Positions 53,202 through 64,000 of a stretch of 64,000 bases of DNA are shown here, in pieces. The notes beneath the pieces are model-generated. The model was not told the origin of the DNA. It saw nothing but the letters and a program-made list of their open reading frames with translations, and ran no database searches. This DNA comes from Ascaphus truei (Eukaryota > Chordata > Amphibia > Anura > Ascaphidae): contig CM071568.1 in assembly GCA_036426205.1 (NCBI GenBank), forward strand, positions 115,976,443 through 116,040,442. The letters run 5' to 3'. Position 1 is the first letter of the stretch, and each line of letters begins with the position of its first letter. The position numbers were made by a program, and so were the translations under genes.

Positions 53202-53965
53202 ATGCTAGAAATGTATAGGACTCTGTTCTCGGACCAGCCGGGGAAGACATACATTGCAGATCACCCTGTGCTGACAGAAGATCTGAGCCCTCTGCATAAG
53301 CAAGCTTACAGAGTGTCAGCAGAGGTTAAGGGCAGTATAGAGAGTGAGATAAAAGAGATGCTGGCCCTGGGGGTAATTGTACCGTCCCAGAGCCCTTGGG
53401 CTTGTCCGGTAGTCCTGGTACCTAAGAAGGATGGAACCACCCGGTTCTGTGTGGACTACCAGCAGCTCAATGCGGGCACGGTGTCAGATGCCTACCCCAT
53501 GCCCCGCATGGATGAGTTACTAGATGAACTCGCCGGGGCAAGGTCTCTGACCACCATGGATCTCAGGAAAGGTTACTGGCAGATCCCTTTGACCCAGGAG
53601 GCTAGAGAAAAGTCGGCATTTATTACCCCAAGTGGCCTCTATGAATTTCTATTGATACCATTCGGGATGAAAAATGCACCTGCTACCTTTCAACGCCTGG
53701 TCAATCGCTTGCTAGAGGGTATGCAAGGGTTGCAAGGGCATACCTGGATGACATTGCTGACTTTAGTAACTTGTGGGACTCACACTTAGTGCATGTAGCT
53801 GCGGTGCTAGCCAGGATTAGGCAAGCGGGAGTCACGTTGAAAGCCACCAAGTGCTTAGTAGGGATGGCCGAGGTACTGTACCTAGGGCACCGGATGGGTG
53901 GTGGGCATCTTAAGCCAGAACCCGCTAATGTGAAAGCTATAGTGAAGTGGCCCATTCCTAAAACC
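53202..53965 (+). pseudogene. Gypsy reverse transcriptase
   Basis: Motifs: YRVSAEVKGSIESEIKEMLA, SPWACPVVLVPKKDGTTRFC, VDYQQLN, LTTMDLRKGYWQIPLT (motif A), FLLIPFGMKNAPATFQRLVN (motif B). A frameshift at about 53725-53740 (near a duplicated TGCAAGGG) precedes AYLDDIADFSN (motif C, both aspartates present), then LKATKCLVGMAEVLYLGH. This is a Ty3/gypsy-type RT. A further frameshift at about 53970 separates it from RNase H. Confidence 0.88.
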
Positions 53966-54600
53966 AAGAACAAGTCATGGCTTTCTTAGGCACCACAGGC
54001 TACTACAGAAAGTTTGTCCCTCAGTATAGCGCCATTGCCAAACCCCTGACTGACCTGACCCAGAAGCGACAGTCTGTGCTGGTAGTCTGGTCTCCTGCCT
54101 GTGAGGTCTCCTTTCAGGCATTAAAGATTGCACTAGCCAGCGCTCCCATTTTGGCTGCACCGGACTATGCAAAAAAGTTCTTGGTGCCAACTGATGCTTC
54201 TGACTATGGCATTGGGGCTGTACTCAGCCAAGTGGGGGAGGAGGGAAGTGAACACTCAGTGGTGTATCTGAGCCGCAAGCTGCTGCCCAGGGAGGTGGCA
54301 CATGACACTATTGAGAAAGAGTGTCTGGCCATAGTATGGGCTCTGAAGAAATTACAGCCCTATCTTTATGTCAGACCTTTCACTGTAATTACAGACCACA
54401 ATCCATTGAGGGTGGGTGTCAGAGGGTGTCAGGGGAAAATGCTAAACTCTTGCACTGGAGTCTTGCCTTACAGGAGTTTGACTTTACCATTCAGCACAAG
54501 AAGGGAAGTGAGCATGGCAATGCTGATGGCTTTTCCCGTCAGGAAAACCCTCAGGACATCACATGTAACATGCAGTACAGTAAGTATCGCTCAACCTAGT
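53965..54600 (+). pseudogene. Gypsy RNase H domain, end of polyprotein
   Basis: FLGTTGYYRKFVPQYSAIAK is the RT-RNase H connection. RNase H motifs follow: LVPTDASDYGIGAVLSQ (first D), YLSRKLLPREVAHDTIEKEC (E) and VITDHNPL (second D), then in a shifted frame LLHWSLALQEFDFTIQHKKG with HGNADGFSRQ. After this the frame stops with no integrase following, which confirms that IN is upstream in this element. Confidence 0.88.
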
Positions 54601-54649
54601 CTTCTTTCAGATCCTAATCCTACAGTATATTAGTGATAGGGGTTGGTTG

Positions 54650-57600
54650 AGGGATGGTAGTTAATAATGCGCATGTGTGCGTGCAAGGTATTGTATGCTG
54701 GGTTACAAACTTTACATTCTGATCTCTTAAGGAATGGGGAGGGAGTTTGGATGGCTGGTGATGGGGGTTTGTGGATGTCATTTAATTGTGTATACAGTAT
54801 GCAGAGTAGTCAGAGTAGGCATCACGGAAGGAGACACTGCGGATGTTACAGAATGCACAGTGTGATCCATTAACACCCACTAGCAGTACAGTTATGTGAG
54901 GGGAAATAAGCAGGAAACATTTCAGTGTGAATTTTTACTCAATAAGATAATATTTCATGCACAGTACAGCATCTATCAGATACAGTGGACTAGTAAGCAC
55001 GCTTGCAAAGCAAGCGAGAATTAGAAAATGTTACAGAAAGTGTGTAAAAGCATAGAAAAGTTATAAAAGGGACAGTAATATATTGTTTTTTCGACATCTC
55101 ACGCCATCATCCTCATCATCTGATGGCTGTGTGCTGTGGATGTTGGATGTTGATTTAGCACACTATCGATTCTGGGGGGAAAAAAAGATGCTTAAGCTAC
55201 TATACAGTATACAGGCTATTTGTGTCATAGAGCACAAAAGTTAATAACATATTTTATATTATATTTACCTTCGTTAGAATTCTTGCCAACCTTGCTGATG
55301 CGGACGATATTCGGCATTATCATATTCAGATAGGTATCCATACTGAGCATTAGAGGTAAAATCAAGTTTCAACTAATGTAGATAATAGTCAAGTAGGACC
55401 AGGTTCCAGGTTGCACCTGTCAAGGTATAATCAGGTTGGGACTGCTGTTCACGATGTTTTTCAGATGGTGTACAATTTCAAGATTGGGAAGTATGATTCA
55501 ATCTGTTAGTGTAGTTTCTTATCCTTCTGAAGTTGCCATGATCAAACATATTAGCAAAGGAAAACTATACATACAGACAGGCTATATCTGCACCATGGAA
55601 TGATTTGGGCAAAAGCTGGATTGGAGATTGCTAAGGAAATTTGTCCTGTTATTGTTGTAATCACTTAATTGGGAGTAGACACATTTTTCCATGACTTGGA
55701 TTTTATTTTGAGAAGAGAAATTGGACTGTTATTGGAGACTGTTTTAGTCCCACTTTTGAAGACAAAGCAAGTTTTCCAGGTCTGTGGGATATGGCCTGAA
55801 GACAAAATAGAGTTGATTAGGGAGGCAAGGAGTATGACAATGACTGGGGTAAAATAAAAACTTTGATTGCATTAGATTAGACCCATCTTGGCTGTTCAGT
55901 TTCAATGTTAGGAATACCTGTGCAATCTCGTCTTCAGCATCTGGGACAAATGGAAATGTGTAAGCACTGTTGAGAGGGGATGGACCTATGGGAGTGTTCA
56001 CTGATTGAGCTTCTTGATTGTAGTTAGGGTCATGCCTTTATACAGTAGTAATAAAGTAGCACACCCCACAAAGTATTGAATGTGTTTGCAACATCTGTGG
56101 TATTTGTCAGTGTAGTACTCTATAATATGTTTGATATTAAATGGTTGTTGCTAATTGGAAGGCTGAAATATATTGTTGTTGTAAAGAGCGTTGTCAAAAT
56201 GCTCAAATACCCAGCTTTTCACAATATAATAATGAGTCCCAAGGCATAGGTAGGTATATCAATATATCAATGAGTAAGTCCACATAACCAAATAAACCAT
56301 AGATCCCTGATATATAACCATAGATTGTCTTCAAAAACAACCTTGCACAGTGAGTGAGTGTAAATCATTGAACAAATCTTGAGCATATTTATAATTTGAC
56401 AAAGAGTCTGTTAAATCCTGTTGAGAACAGTTACACAAACCACTGTAGCATCAGCTAGTGATTTTCTCCTGGCTTTTCAGATGGGCTACTAACATTGGTG
56501 AGTATTAGTATTGGATGCCAGATTACGCAGGAATGTATTTTGATACTTCTCCAGTAAAGTAATAAAAACAGCTAGGATGCTTTGCAAAGCCAATATATCT
56601 GTCCAAAAATGAAGGACTGTATGTGAAATAATTGTATGGTCTAGTTATTTGCTTACATTGCTTACACACAATATTTAAAAATGGAAAGATAAGAGGGAAA
56701 TTAAGGCTGAAACAGAAGAGTAGGTGTGGAAGCGCATAAAAAAAAAATCAGACTTTGTGGTTATAAAAAACATTTGACAGAGCCAGTGCATTACTACACC
56801 TAGGATCGCTTCCAAGACTATAGCATATTTACTACATACTGTATACTAGCCAGGGTGTTAGGATTGTAGAAAAGAAGCCAGAAAATGTGGATTCTGTATG
56901 ACTGCATTTAAACTCTAAACCCCCATATAATTAAGAATTAAATATCAGAAGTATAAATGTGCAAAAAATATTTAACTCGTTTATGCATCTAATTAAACAA
57001 AAGTTGAAAACTAATTATAAATGGGGTTAATCTAATTAAAATGTATTTCTTAAAGAAAAAGCATGCTATAAAATCAATAATAAAATGTCCCATTACAAGG
57101 TGAAATTAACCTGTAGTCTGTTGCTATAGCTTCAAGTTTCCCTAGTTACACTTAGGGAAGAATATGTTGGCCAAAGAGACCATTGAGGTGGTTTTATATT
57201 TCTTCTTGAAGAATAAACAATGAGAAATATTACTAGTTTAATGAATCCATCCAATATGGTTTGTAGTTTTGGGATAACTGATAATGTGACTTGCTAGCCA
57301 TAATGTTATACATGGTATACAAACCAGGTAAAATTCTTTAAATTATGACAAATAAAAGGCTAGAGGCAAAAAAACAGGGAAAACTTATCACATTTGTTTA
57401 TGGGTGATCTACTTTCAGTGGGGAGCCAAATGCTGAAGCATCCTACATTTAGCATCCTATTTTAACATTACAGTTTATCATTTTAAAACATTATTATTAA
57501 AATATCCTAGAGTAAATCTACTAATCCCTCATAAAACATTTTTTTTACAAAATCCAGATAGTAGCCATTTCTAAAAATTCCACTACATTTTTTTAAATAA

Positions 57601-58130
57601 ATATTGTGCCCAAATTCAATACAACTGTTCATTTTAAAAGCCTGTAACTGAACTAAAAAATTAAATATACATGTAAGCAATTTCTACAAATAAAATTGTT
57701 CTTGAAACAGCTATATATGAATGTACCTTAGAAGAGCAAAGTATAGAGACTAATACTGCATTAATTTCAAAATGTTGTATACATATTTTTAATCCCTATT
57801 CTGTGTTACAAATCGTATCACTATTAATATTGCCTACATTTCATTTACAGTATGAAATAGAAAGCCTAGCATTAGTGAATATGAAAAAATAGAATGATAC
57901 ATACAGTACCCTTAAAGTTTTTTGGGTAGTAATGTCTGACGGCAGCATAACTAGAGTAAAAATGGAGTACAGTATTCTACAGGGTTCAAATTTTTCCCCA
58001 GTCTGACCAAGGGGAGTATTTGATATATAATGAGTTATTTATTAAACTCCAATTGTGCAAATTGGGGTACTGTTGCATGCTATAGATTCCCGATCGACAT
58101 TATCACAGTGTGCTGAAAAACTCCATAGTC
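54650..58130. other. AT-rich spacer; possible 3' LTR remains at left edge
   Basis: The 3' LTR of the gypsy element should start near 54640 after the G-rich stretch AGGGGTTGGTTGAGGGATGG, but no matching 5' LTR was found. The rest, to 58130, has no recognised gene, RNA or repeat. Confidence 0.5.
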
Positions 58131-58146
58131 CCCATTGTATACATAG

Positions 58147-59765
58147 TTACATAGTAGATGAGGTTGAAAAAAGACATACGTTCATCAAGATCAACATATG
58201 CTAAATTTCGACAACAGATACTTTATCCTTTATCTATACTTCCTTATTGATCCAGAGGAAGGCAACCAAAAAAAAAAAACCCAGTGTCATATCATCCAAT
58301 GATATCTCAGAAGGGGGAAAATACATTCCTTCCTGATTCCAAGAATTGGAAATCGGATTATTCCCTAGATCTAAATTCTTCCCATGTTTACTTATTTGTT
58401 ATATCACTGTATACCTTTCCTTTTTAAAAAGATGTTCAACTTTTTTTGAACAAATCTATTGTATCTGCCTTTACAGTCTCCATGGGTAATGAGTTCCACA
58501 TTTTAACTGCCCTTACTGTAAAGAACCCTTCCCTTTGTTGCTGGTGAAATCTCCTTTCCCCCAGCCCTAAGGGATGCCCCCGAGTCTTTTGTACTGCCCA
58601 TGGGATGAATATTTCTTTTGGAAGCTCCCTGTACTGTCCCCAAATATATTTGTATATAGTTATCATATCCCCTTTTAGACGCCTCTTTTCTAATGTAAAG
58701 AAATCGAATTTAGCTACCCTCTCCCCTCATAAGTTAGATTCTCCAGACCCTTTATTAATTTGGTGGCTCTTCTTTGCACTCTCTCTAGTTCTAGAATGTA
58801 TTTTCTAAGGCGTGGTGCCCAAAATTGTACTCCATATTCAAGGCGTGGTCTTACTAATGTTTTGAAAAGGGGCATAATTATGTTTACTTCCCTTCCATCC
58901 ATTGCCCTTTTAATGCAAGATAAGATCTTGTTTACCTATGCAGCTACTGCATGACTTTGGCACTATCGCTAAGCCTGCTGTCTTCAAGCACTCCTAAATC
59001 CTTCTCCATCAAGGATTCCCCCAATTTATCCCCATTTAATTTGTAAATTGCCTATTTATTCTTGCTTCCCAAATGCATAACCTTACATTTATCTGTATTA
59101 AACCTCATACAGTATGCTATTTACCTGCCCAAGTTTCCAGTCTCTCCAAGTCCTTCTGGAGAGAAATTACATCCTGCTCTGATTCCACTACCTTACACAA
59201 TTTAGTATCATTAGCAAAGATGGAGACTTTGCTCTCAATGCCAACCTAAAGGTCATTAATAAACAAGTTAAAAAGCAGTGGACCCAGTACCGATCCTTGA
59301 GTTACTCCACTCACGACCTTAGCCCAAACTGAAAAGTTCCATTTATGACAACCCATTGTTCTCTGTCCTTCAACCATTTTTCAATCCAGGTGCATATATG
59401 TTTACTGAGTCCAATTTGCTTTATTTTGTACACCAACCTCTTGTGTGGAACCGTATTAAAAGCCTTTGCAAAATCTATGTAGACCACATAACTGCATTAC
59501 CCTGGTCTAAATTCCTACTTACCTCCTCAAAGAAACAAATAAGGTTAGTTTGGCATGATCTATCCTTCAGAAATCCATGCTGACTATTATTAATAATTTT
59601 ATTTTCCATTAGGTATTCCTGAATATTATCCCATATTAAACCTTCAAGTAGTTTCCACACTATTGATGTCAGGCTTACAGGCCTGTAATTCCCAGCTGTG
59701 ATCTAGCTCCCTTTTTAAATATAGGCACCACATCTGCTTTACGTCAATCTTGTGGTACTGAGCCT
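58147..59765 (-). pseudogene. CR1-type LINE, 5'-truncated
   Basis: Minus-strand pieces in the right order and spacing: LLEGLIWDNIQEYLMENKII and SQHGFLKDRSCQTNL (RT fingers, from 59660), LFKTLVRPRLEYGVQFWAPR and ELERVQRRATKLIKGL (thumb, about 58860-58760), and the C-terminal REGFFTVRAVKMWNSLPMET near 58500. These are standard CR1 words. The palm motifs fall in the decayed middle. The 3' end at 58147 has the GATGAGGTTGAAAAAAGACA tail shared with 41425-41530. Confidence 0.88.
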
Positions 59766-59939
59766 GTGGTAGTGTAATCTGTTGTGTATTGAAGAAAATA
59801 TACTTCAGTGTATAAAGATTTCACAATATGTAGTTCAAAGCTCCAGTAGCCATTTTAGTACTCAAGAAATATATATTAGTTGAATGTTTGTTTCATAGAC
59901 ATAGACTTCTAGTATTTTTTGGATGCAATACCTATTTGT

Positions 59940-60447
59940 GTTTGTTTTAAGGAGTGGTGCCCAAAACTGAACTCCATATTTAAGGTTTGATCTCACTAAG
60001 AATTTATAGAGGCAGGATATGCTGTTTTTCCTTTCACCCACACCGTTTTATCCATAATAATATCCTCTAACCCGTTGCAGTTACTGCATCTATAGCTAAA
60101 CCTGCTGTCTACAAGCACTCCTAAATCCTTCTCAATCAAGGATTATAACAGAAAGACTTGAAAATGCAGATCAACTGCCATTGGAAGTGGGCACAGGATC
60201 CCAGTGTTGAAAAATATAAAATATGTTATTAAATTATATAACAAAAGGTAAAACCATTAGAAGAAAAAGATCTCCAGAATCTCCCATGCATTTCATGTCA
60301 CTTGGGCACTTTTTCACTCCTTAGTAAGGCTAATAAATCCATTCCGAAAATTGCTAATTTAGTTATCGAAAAAGTATTACTGGTATCCCCTAATAAACCT
60401 TCAAGTACTGTAGCTTCCCCACTACTGATGTCAGGCTTACAGGTCTA
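59940..60447 (-). pseudogene. Second CR1 fragment, cut by PLE-G
   Basis: 59940-60150 corresponds to 58805-59010 (GTGGTGCCCAAA, CTGCTGTCTACAAGCACTCC) and 60390-60447 to 59630-59690 (ACCTTCAAGTA, GATGTCAGGCTTACAGG). The second piece ends abruptly at 60447, where the 3' end of PLE-G starts. Confidence 0.7.
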
Positions 60448-60803
60448 TCATGCGTAAAAAGCGTAAAATTTAATACAAAAATAGAATAGAGGGAAACAAG
60501 CTCACACACAAACGAATAAAAAATATACAGGCATATAGTATATCACCACCACGATTCAGCACGGAGTCTCCTCCACAGCATGAGATGATACTTGCTGTCA
60601 GCTTCCAGTCCAAACGTTCAGACCTTGTGGGGCACAATAGATACTTCAGCTGGAGGTTCTATGGTGTTAAGTTCCTCCAGGACAGGTTGATTGCCGTCCG
60701 CAATCAACACTGTGGCTCCTTGCAGCAGGAACAGGATCTCACCACGTGTGTTCCCTCACCACGTGTGTTCCGTCCCCAGATTATGACATAATGCCGTCTC
60801 TGC

Positions 60804-60846
60804 TATCCTGACGCGTTTCGTCAGTGACTGACTTTCTCAAAGGATA
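60804..60846 (-). ncRNA. Hammerhead-like motif of PLE-G with variant core TTGAGAA
   Basis: Minus strand: stem I TATCCT/AGGATA (6 of 6 pairs), core TTGAGAA (60840-60834), stem II GTCAG-TCA-CTGAC (5 of 5), GAAA (60819-60816), stem III CGCG, then TC, so C is at the cleavage position. The core departs from CUGANGA at positions 3 and 8 only, and U3-A8 keeps complementarity. Confidence 0.7.
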
Positions 60847-61392
60847 TTGTCCCATAGACCGTAGCGGATGTATATATACAGAAACGGGTTGCCTAACAAC
60901 CCGTAGTGCATTAAAAACGACTCATAAACAAGTATACAACTGCCTTAATAAACTTAAATATCAAAGAGACGCATATATGGGCTATTAGAAAGGAAAAAGA
61001 AGAAAACAAGCATGAGTAAACCTCACATTTGTACATTCTAGCTATTTGAATAATAACATATTGATAAATCAGGGAGGACATACTAGAGAGATAAATTTAA
61101 GGAACAGAAGGGTATGGGAATTGAACATAGGGAAGGTGGATGGGAAAGAATGTAGAGCATGTTAAATATGGAGGGGGAAGATAGGGAGGGGGGGAAAAGG
61201 GGAAGGAATGGGGAACAATTCCTCTATAACCTCTATTAATACATAAATGGTGTAATACAATGCTTGTCCCAATATACATGATCCTCAAATAACATAATTT
61301 GTCCTCATACCTAAAAAAACAAGAGAGGCATTTTTCAACAAAAAGAGAACATGGGGGTAAGAGCAGTCATTGATCCAAAAAACAACTACACC

Positions 61393-62154
61393 TCACACAA
61401 TAGTGCTAGTGTCTAGAGACTCATTGAATCCACCAGGTGCCAATGTGGATAACTGGTAAATCCAATAAGTCTCACGTTTACATAATAACTTGAAACGATT
61501 ACCCCCCAATGCGAGAGGCGAGATGTATTCTAGACCAATAATTCTAAGTGATTTGGGATCCTTATTATGAACCAACTCATAATGTCTATAGATGCCATGA
61601 CTGCAAACACCATTGATGGTGTTTCGTCTGTGCTCTAAAAATCGAGCACAGAGAGGACGTGTGGTGCGGCCCACATATTGTTTGCCGCAACCAAATGTCA
61701 GTATGTAGATGACATACATGCTTAAACATGTAATGGCACCCAAGACACCATGTGTGTTTCCCCTGACCAAGGAGACAAATTGATCAGACACCGTCAAGTG
61801 ACCACAGGTGATGCAGCGTGACCTGCCACACCTGTGGTTTCCAGGGGTCCTCGACATGACAGAAGTTGATGAGTGACTATTCTTAATTTTAGTTGGTGCC
61901 AGTATATTTTTCATATTCCTGGCTTTCCGAAATATTATTGATGCTTTATTTGGTAAATGTGGCCCTAGATGGGGGTCAAATTTTAAAATATCCCAATGTT
62001 TATTGATTATCCTTCCAATAGCACTGGATGATTGATTGAAACCTGTTATGAATCTCAAAGACATAGGCGTATTAGGAGTATGACTTTTTATATACCTAGA
62101 TGTATTATCCCTCTTAACTCTAGATTGTACCAAAAGTGTTGATCTATCTAACAT
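61393..62154 (-). pseudogene. PLE-G linker and GIY-YIG endonuclease (5'-truncated)
   Basis: 254 codons, open throughout. It starts in the RT thumb/linker (LDRSTLLVQSRVKRD; IGRIINKHWDILKFD; IIFRKARNMKNILAPTKIK). The cysteine cluster is CGRSRCITCGH. The GIY-YIG core reads YVIYILTFGCGKQYVGRTTR, followed by ARFLEHRRNTINGVCSHGIY and the late acidic residue in CKRETYWIYQLSTLAPGGFN. The open frame may reflect recent insertion, but without RT the copy cannot be autonomous. It belongs to a different subfamily from PLE-E/F and is closer to PLE-D by its linker words. Confidence 0.88.
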
Positions 62155-62884
62155 GGTGAAAATAAATGTGAACTAGCGCTAAAGTGTAAAACACAGTGTG
62201 ATATTAAAAAAAACTTCTAATAAAGGATGGCTGCCCGGTGATACTGCCAGTACTAACAGAATAACATAAAATAGAGAAAAACCTGGCGCCAAATTGTCAG
62301 TGGAATGTCCTGTACTCCTCAAGGGATCCGCACACTTGCTCGACAGACCATGCAAAGAAATAAACACAAACAAACAAAAATCATAGCGCAACACTGTAGG
62401 GTGAGCAGTAATGCACTAATATAAGCAGACAATTAAGAATCCTAGCGACAATTAAAACAACTATTTATTAAAAAGAACAACTATGCCAAGACAAAGGACC
62501 GCAGGTCATCTGGGACACAAAAATTGGAGCCCTACTTACAGACAGCAAGGCTTAAACTCGCATGGTAGGAACAAGTCCTAGATAGAGATGGTCTCCCTGC
62601 CGGGTGATGTCTCTGCTCCACTGTGGCTCAAACTCCAGTCATTCCCTACGATGGTAGCCGGAACCTCTCCGGCCGTGGAGGCTGGTGTGCGGGGTCCACA
62701 GCTCTGCACCGCGTGTAGACACACGCCTCACTTCCTCCTCCGGAGCAACGGGAAGTCTCTGCGCGCCCGCGCGCGATAGTACCCGTGGCCTTAAAGGGAC
62801 AGCTGGCAGGCAGAATGAAAAGCAGGTCTCCAAAGCCAAACGACCATAAACGTCCAAAGTCAATCAAACAGTGGCTATGCCACT

Positions 62885-62928
62885 AGCCCTACGCGTTTCG
62901 TAGATGTCACTCTACTTCCTCAGGGGCT
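62885..62928 (-). ncRNA. Minimal hammerhead ribozyme motif of PLE-H
   Basis: Minus strand: stem I AGCCC/GGGCT (5 of 5), canonical core CTGAGGA (62923-62917), stem II GTAGA-GTGACA-TCTAC... pairing GTAGA with TCTAC (5 of 5), GAAA (62899-62896), stem III CGCG, TA. The most complete motif in the window. Confidence 0.88.
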
Positions 62929-63159
62929 GAAAACAATGATACTTCTTAGGTTTATGCGCTCGGTTAGGTTCGCAGGAGAGGGAAAAGGGAGACTCCTTGT
63001 GATGGGGGGAGGGGCGAGGAAGAAAAACAAGAGCAGAAAAGAGGAGGAGCGGGGGAAGAGGAGGTATGTAGTATCATTTTAAAAAAATAATGATGATCTT
63101 TCTATGAGACATATAGAGAAAGGTAGAAATATTGATATTTAAAAATAAATAAAAGGATA

Positions 63160-63222
63160 TCCCCGCCCTCTCCCCCCCCACCCTTACCGTCCGCCCCCCC
63201 TCTTTTTCCCCCCCCCGCTTAT
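63160..63222. repeat. C-rich simple sequence
   Basis: Runs of C (CCCCCCCC) alternate with short pyrimidine words over about 60 bases. No other feature is recognised between here and 64000. Confidence 0.8.
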
Positions 63223-64000
63223 TGATCCGCCTTTTCTTGTTCTTATTTCTCTGTATGTGGTTCCTAGTGCTGTTAAGTCAACAGCTGTTCACCTAAAAAT
63301 GTGGTGCTGGTCTTAGTAATGTAAGCCTATGGGAGGGTGAGAGTTCTGTAATATATGCATTTCACCAATATAAAATAAAGTATGGAGAAAACAAAAAAAA
63401 AAAAAAAGGCAATAAAGTGTAACTATAGTGCAATCAGGTATAATTACATAAATAGAAAGTATATACAATTATGGGCAAAATCGCAAAACAGTGAGTGAAA
63501 AGCCAACAACGAGGGATTAGACAGGAGAAAGAAAAGAAAGAAAGAATATACATTAGCGCTAGCATTCTAAAAAAACTTGGATAGTGGATATGGAAAATCT
63601 GTACGTTGTGATCTTATATATTGCGTCGTTTTCTTTCCATGTGATCTGCGTGAATCTGAGTGACCATACCTTGAACTTTGAAAGTATCCGACATGAAGCT
63701 ATTCTACTATCAAATTCCCTCTCTGTGTCAAAACCCTAAACCGCACCTTCTGACAGAGTTAAGACCACTCTGCCTTCTGCTTAATCTTACCTGCTGTAGT
63801 AGGAATTGACCAATAGAGCCAAGATTCAACCATGCTTTCTATTATATGCACCATTATTGTATATATCTTTTATTTTCGGGTGGTGTTCCGGAGAATACCG
63901 CTCCCTTCCCCCCCCTGTGGATCAATGGGGGCCAAATTATACAAAAACTTAAAGAAATAAAAACAATTTGAAAACCTTGAAAAAAGACGTTTACATGACA

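Larger units (their letters stand above)
46299..54640 (+). mobile_element. Gmr1-like Ty3/gypsy retrotransposon, order gag-PR-IN-RT-RNaseH, interrupted by PLE-F
   Basis: After removing PLE-F from consideration, the domains appear in the order gag with zinc knuckle, protease, integrase (H2C2, core, GPY/F), RT, RNase H. Ordinary Ty3/gypsy elements have IN last; the Gmr1 group in deuterostomes has IN before RT, as here. The RT is clearly gypsy-type, not copia. The IN-to-RT junction at 53190-53210 reads as one continuous polyprotein apart from a stop, so the order is not a rearrangement artefact. Many stops and frameshifts show that the element is dead. LTRs could not be delimited. Confidence 0.85.
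60448..62154 (-). mobile_element. PLE-G: 5'-truncated Penelope-like element
   Basis: Minus-strand copy with the C-terminal coding part (62154-61393) and about 945 bp of 3' region with a hammerhead-like motif. It enters a CR1 fragment at 60447. On the other side it abuts PLE-H, so either a tandem PLE pair or a second insertion is present; the far CR1 flank is not in the window. Confidence 0.7.
62160..63590 (-). mobile_element. PLE-H: PLE terminal-repeat region upstream of PLE-G
   Basis: No coding sequence is visible. The assignment rests on the hammerhead motif at 62885-62928 and on position: in PLEs a terminal repeat commonly precedes a truncated body head to tail. Its stem II differs from that of PLE-G, so it is a different subfamily or a separate copy. 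Boundaries are approximate. GGGGAGG/GGAAGAGG purine-rich sequence fills 62990-63070. Confidence 0.45.

Noticed and set aside
46299..54640. Copia element, suggested by IN before RT
   Set aside because: RT, RNase H and GPY/F integrase words are Ty3/gypsy-type; the order is that of the Gmr1 group.
55669..55857. Small open frame (LVPLLKTKQVFQVCGIWPED)
   Set aside because: Looks protein-like, but it is short, isolated and matches no family that I can name.

Overview
This window looks like intergenic chromosome sequence from a vertebrate, most probably an amphibian (a frog). I find no confidently intact host gene. Nearly everything recognisable is transposable-element debris: Penelope-like elements (PLEs), a Gmr1-type Ty3/gypsy element, L2 and CR1 LINEs, a tRNA-derived CORE-SINE with an L2-like tail, Harbinger, Tc1/mariner and Kolobok-like DNA transposon remnants, and short TA-flanked MITEs. 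The organism call rests on this element mix, on vertebrate-type splice and polyadenylation signals, and on the absence of bacterial gene organisation; it is inference.

Layout. 0-10 kb: PLE-A RT fragment at the left edge (-), a ~350 bp direct repeat with MITE A1 nested in one copy, two L2 LINE copies (-) hosting a solo LTR and a SINE, then PLE-B (7540-9771) with a 14-bp target duplication, inverted arms and a hammerhead ribozyme motif. 10-21 kb: a GC-rich repeat, a decayed forkhead-domain gene, MITE B, an L2 tail, a PLE remnant (PLE-C), a Tc1/mariner transposase relic (-), an unknown gene-like region with repeat-coded protein, three tandem exon-like units followed by a terminal exon and poly(A) signal, and a minisatellite. 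21-25.5 kb: AT-rich spacer, hairpin-rich repeats, and a Kolobok-like TIR element carrying an L2 fragment. 25.5-30.8 kb: PLE-D (-), nearly complete, 19-bp target duplication, ORF1 and ORF2 overlapping as ATGA, one in-frame stop in ORF2. 31-33 kb: purine tract, Harbinger transposase piece, LTR-like repeat. 33.6-38.7 kb: PLE-E (+), flanked by ~710-bp inverted repeats each with a hammerhead motif; its ORF is broken by MITE C and a 269-bp tandem duplication. 38.7-46.3 kb: repeats, MITE A2, two SINEs. 46.3-54.6 kb: Gmr1-like Ty3/gypsy element with unusual order gag-PR-IN-RT-RNaseH, split inside the integrase by PLE-F (48993-52440, -). 54.6-58.1 kb: AT-rich, nothing recognised. 58.1-60.4 kb: CR1 (-). 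60.4-63.6 kb: PLE-G (-) and an upstream PLE repeat (PLE-H), each with a hammerhead motif.

The unifying theme is the PLEs. Five PLE copies with a recognisable 3' region, plus the PLE-H repeat, carry a minimal hammerhead motif co-oriented with the coding strand and a few hundred bases to about 1.4 kb downstream of the GIY-YIG end where an ORF is present. PLE-E and PLE-F also carry arrays of GCGCATGCGC sites that match the NRF1 consensus. The nesting gives a relative history: L2 before solo LTR and SINE; Kolobok-like element before PLE-D; gypsy before PLE-F; PLE-E before MITE C; CR1 before PLE-G.
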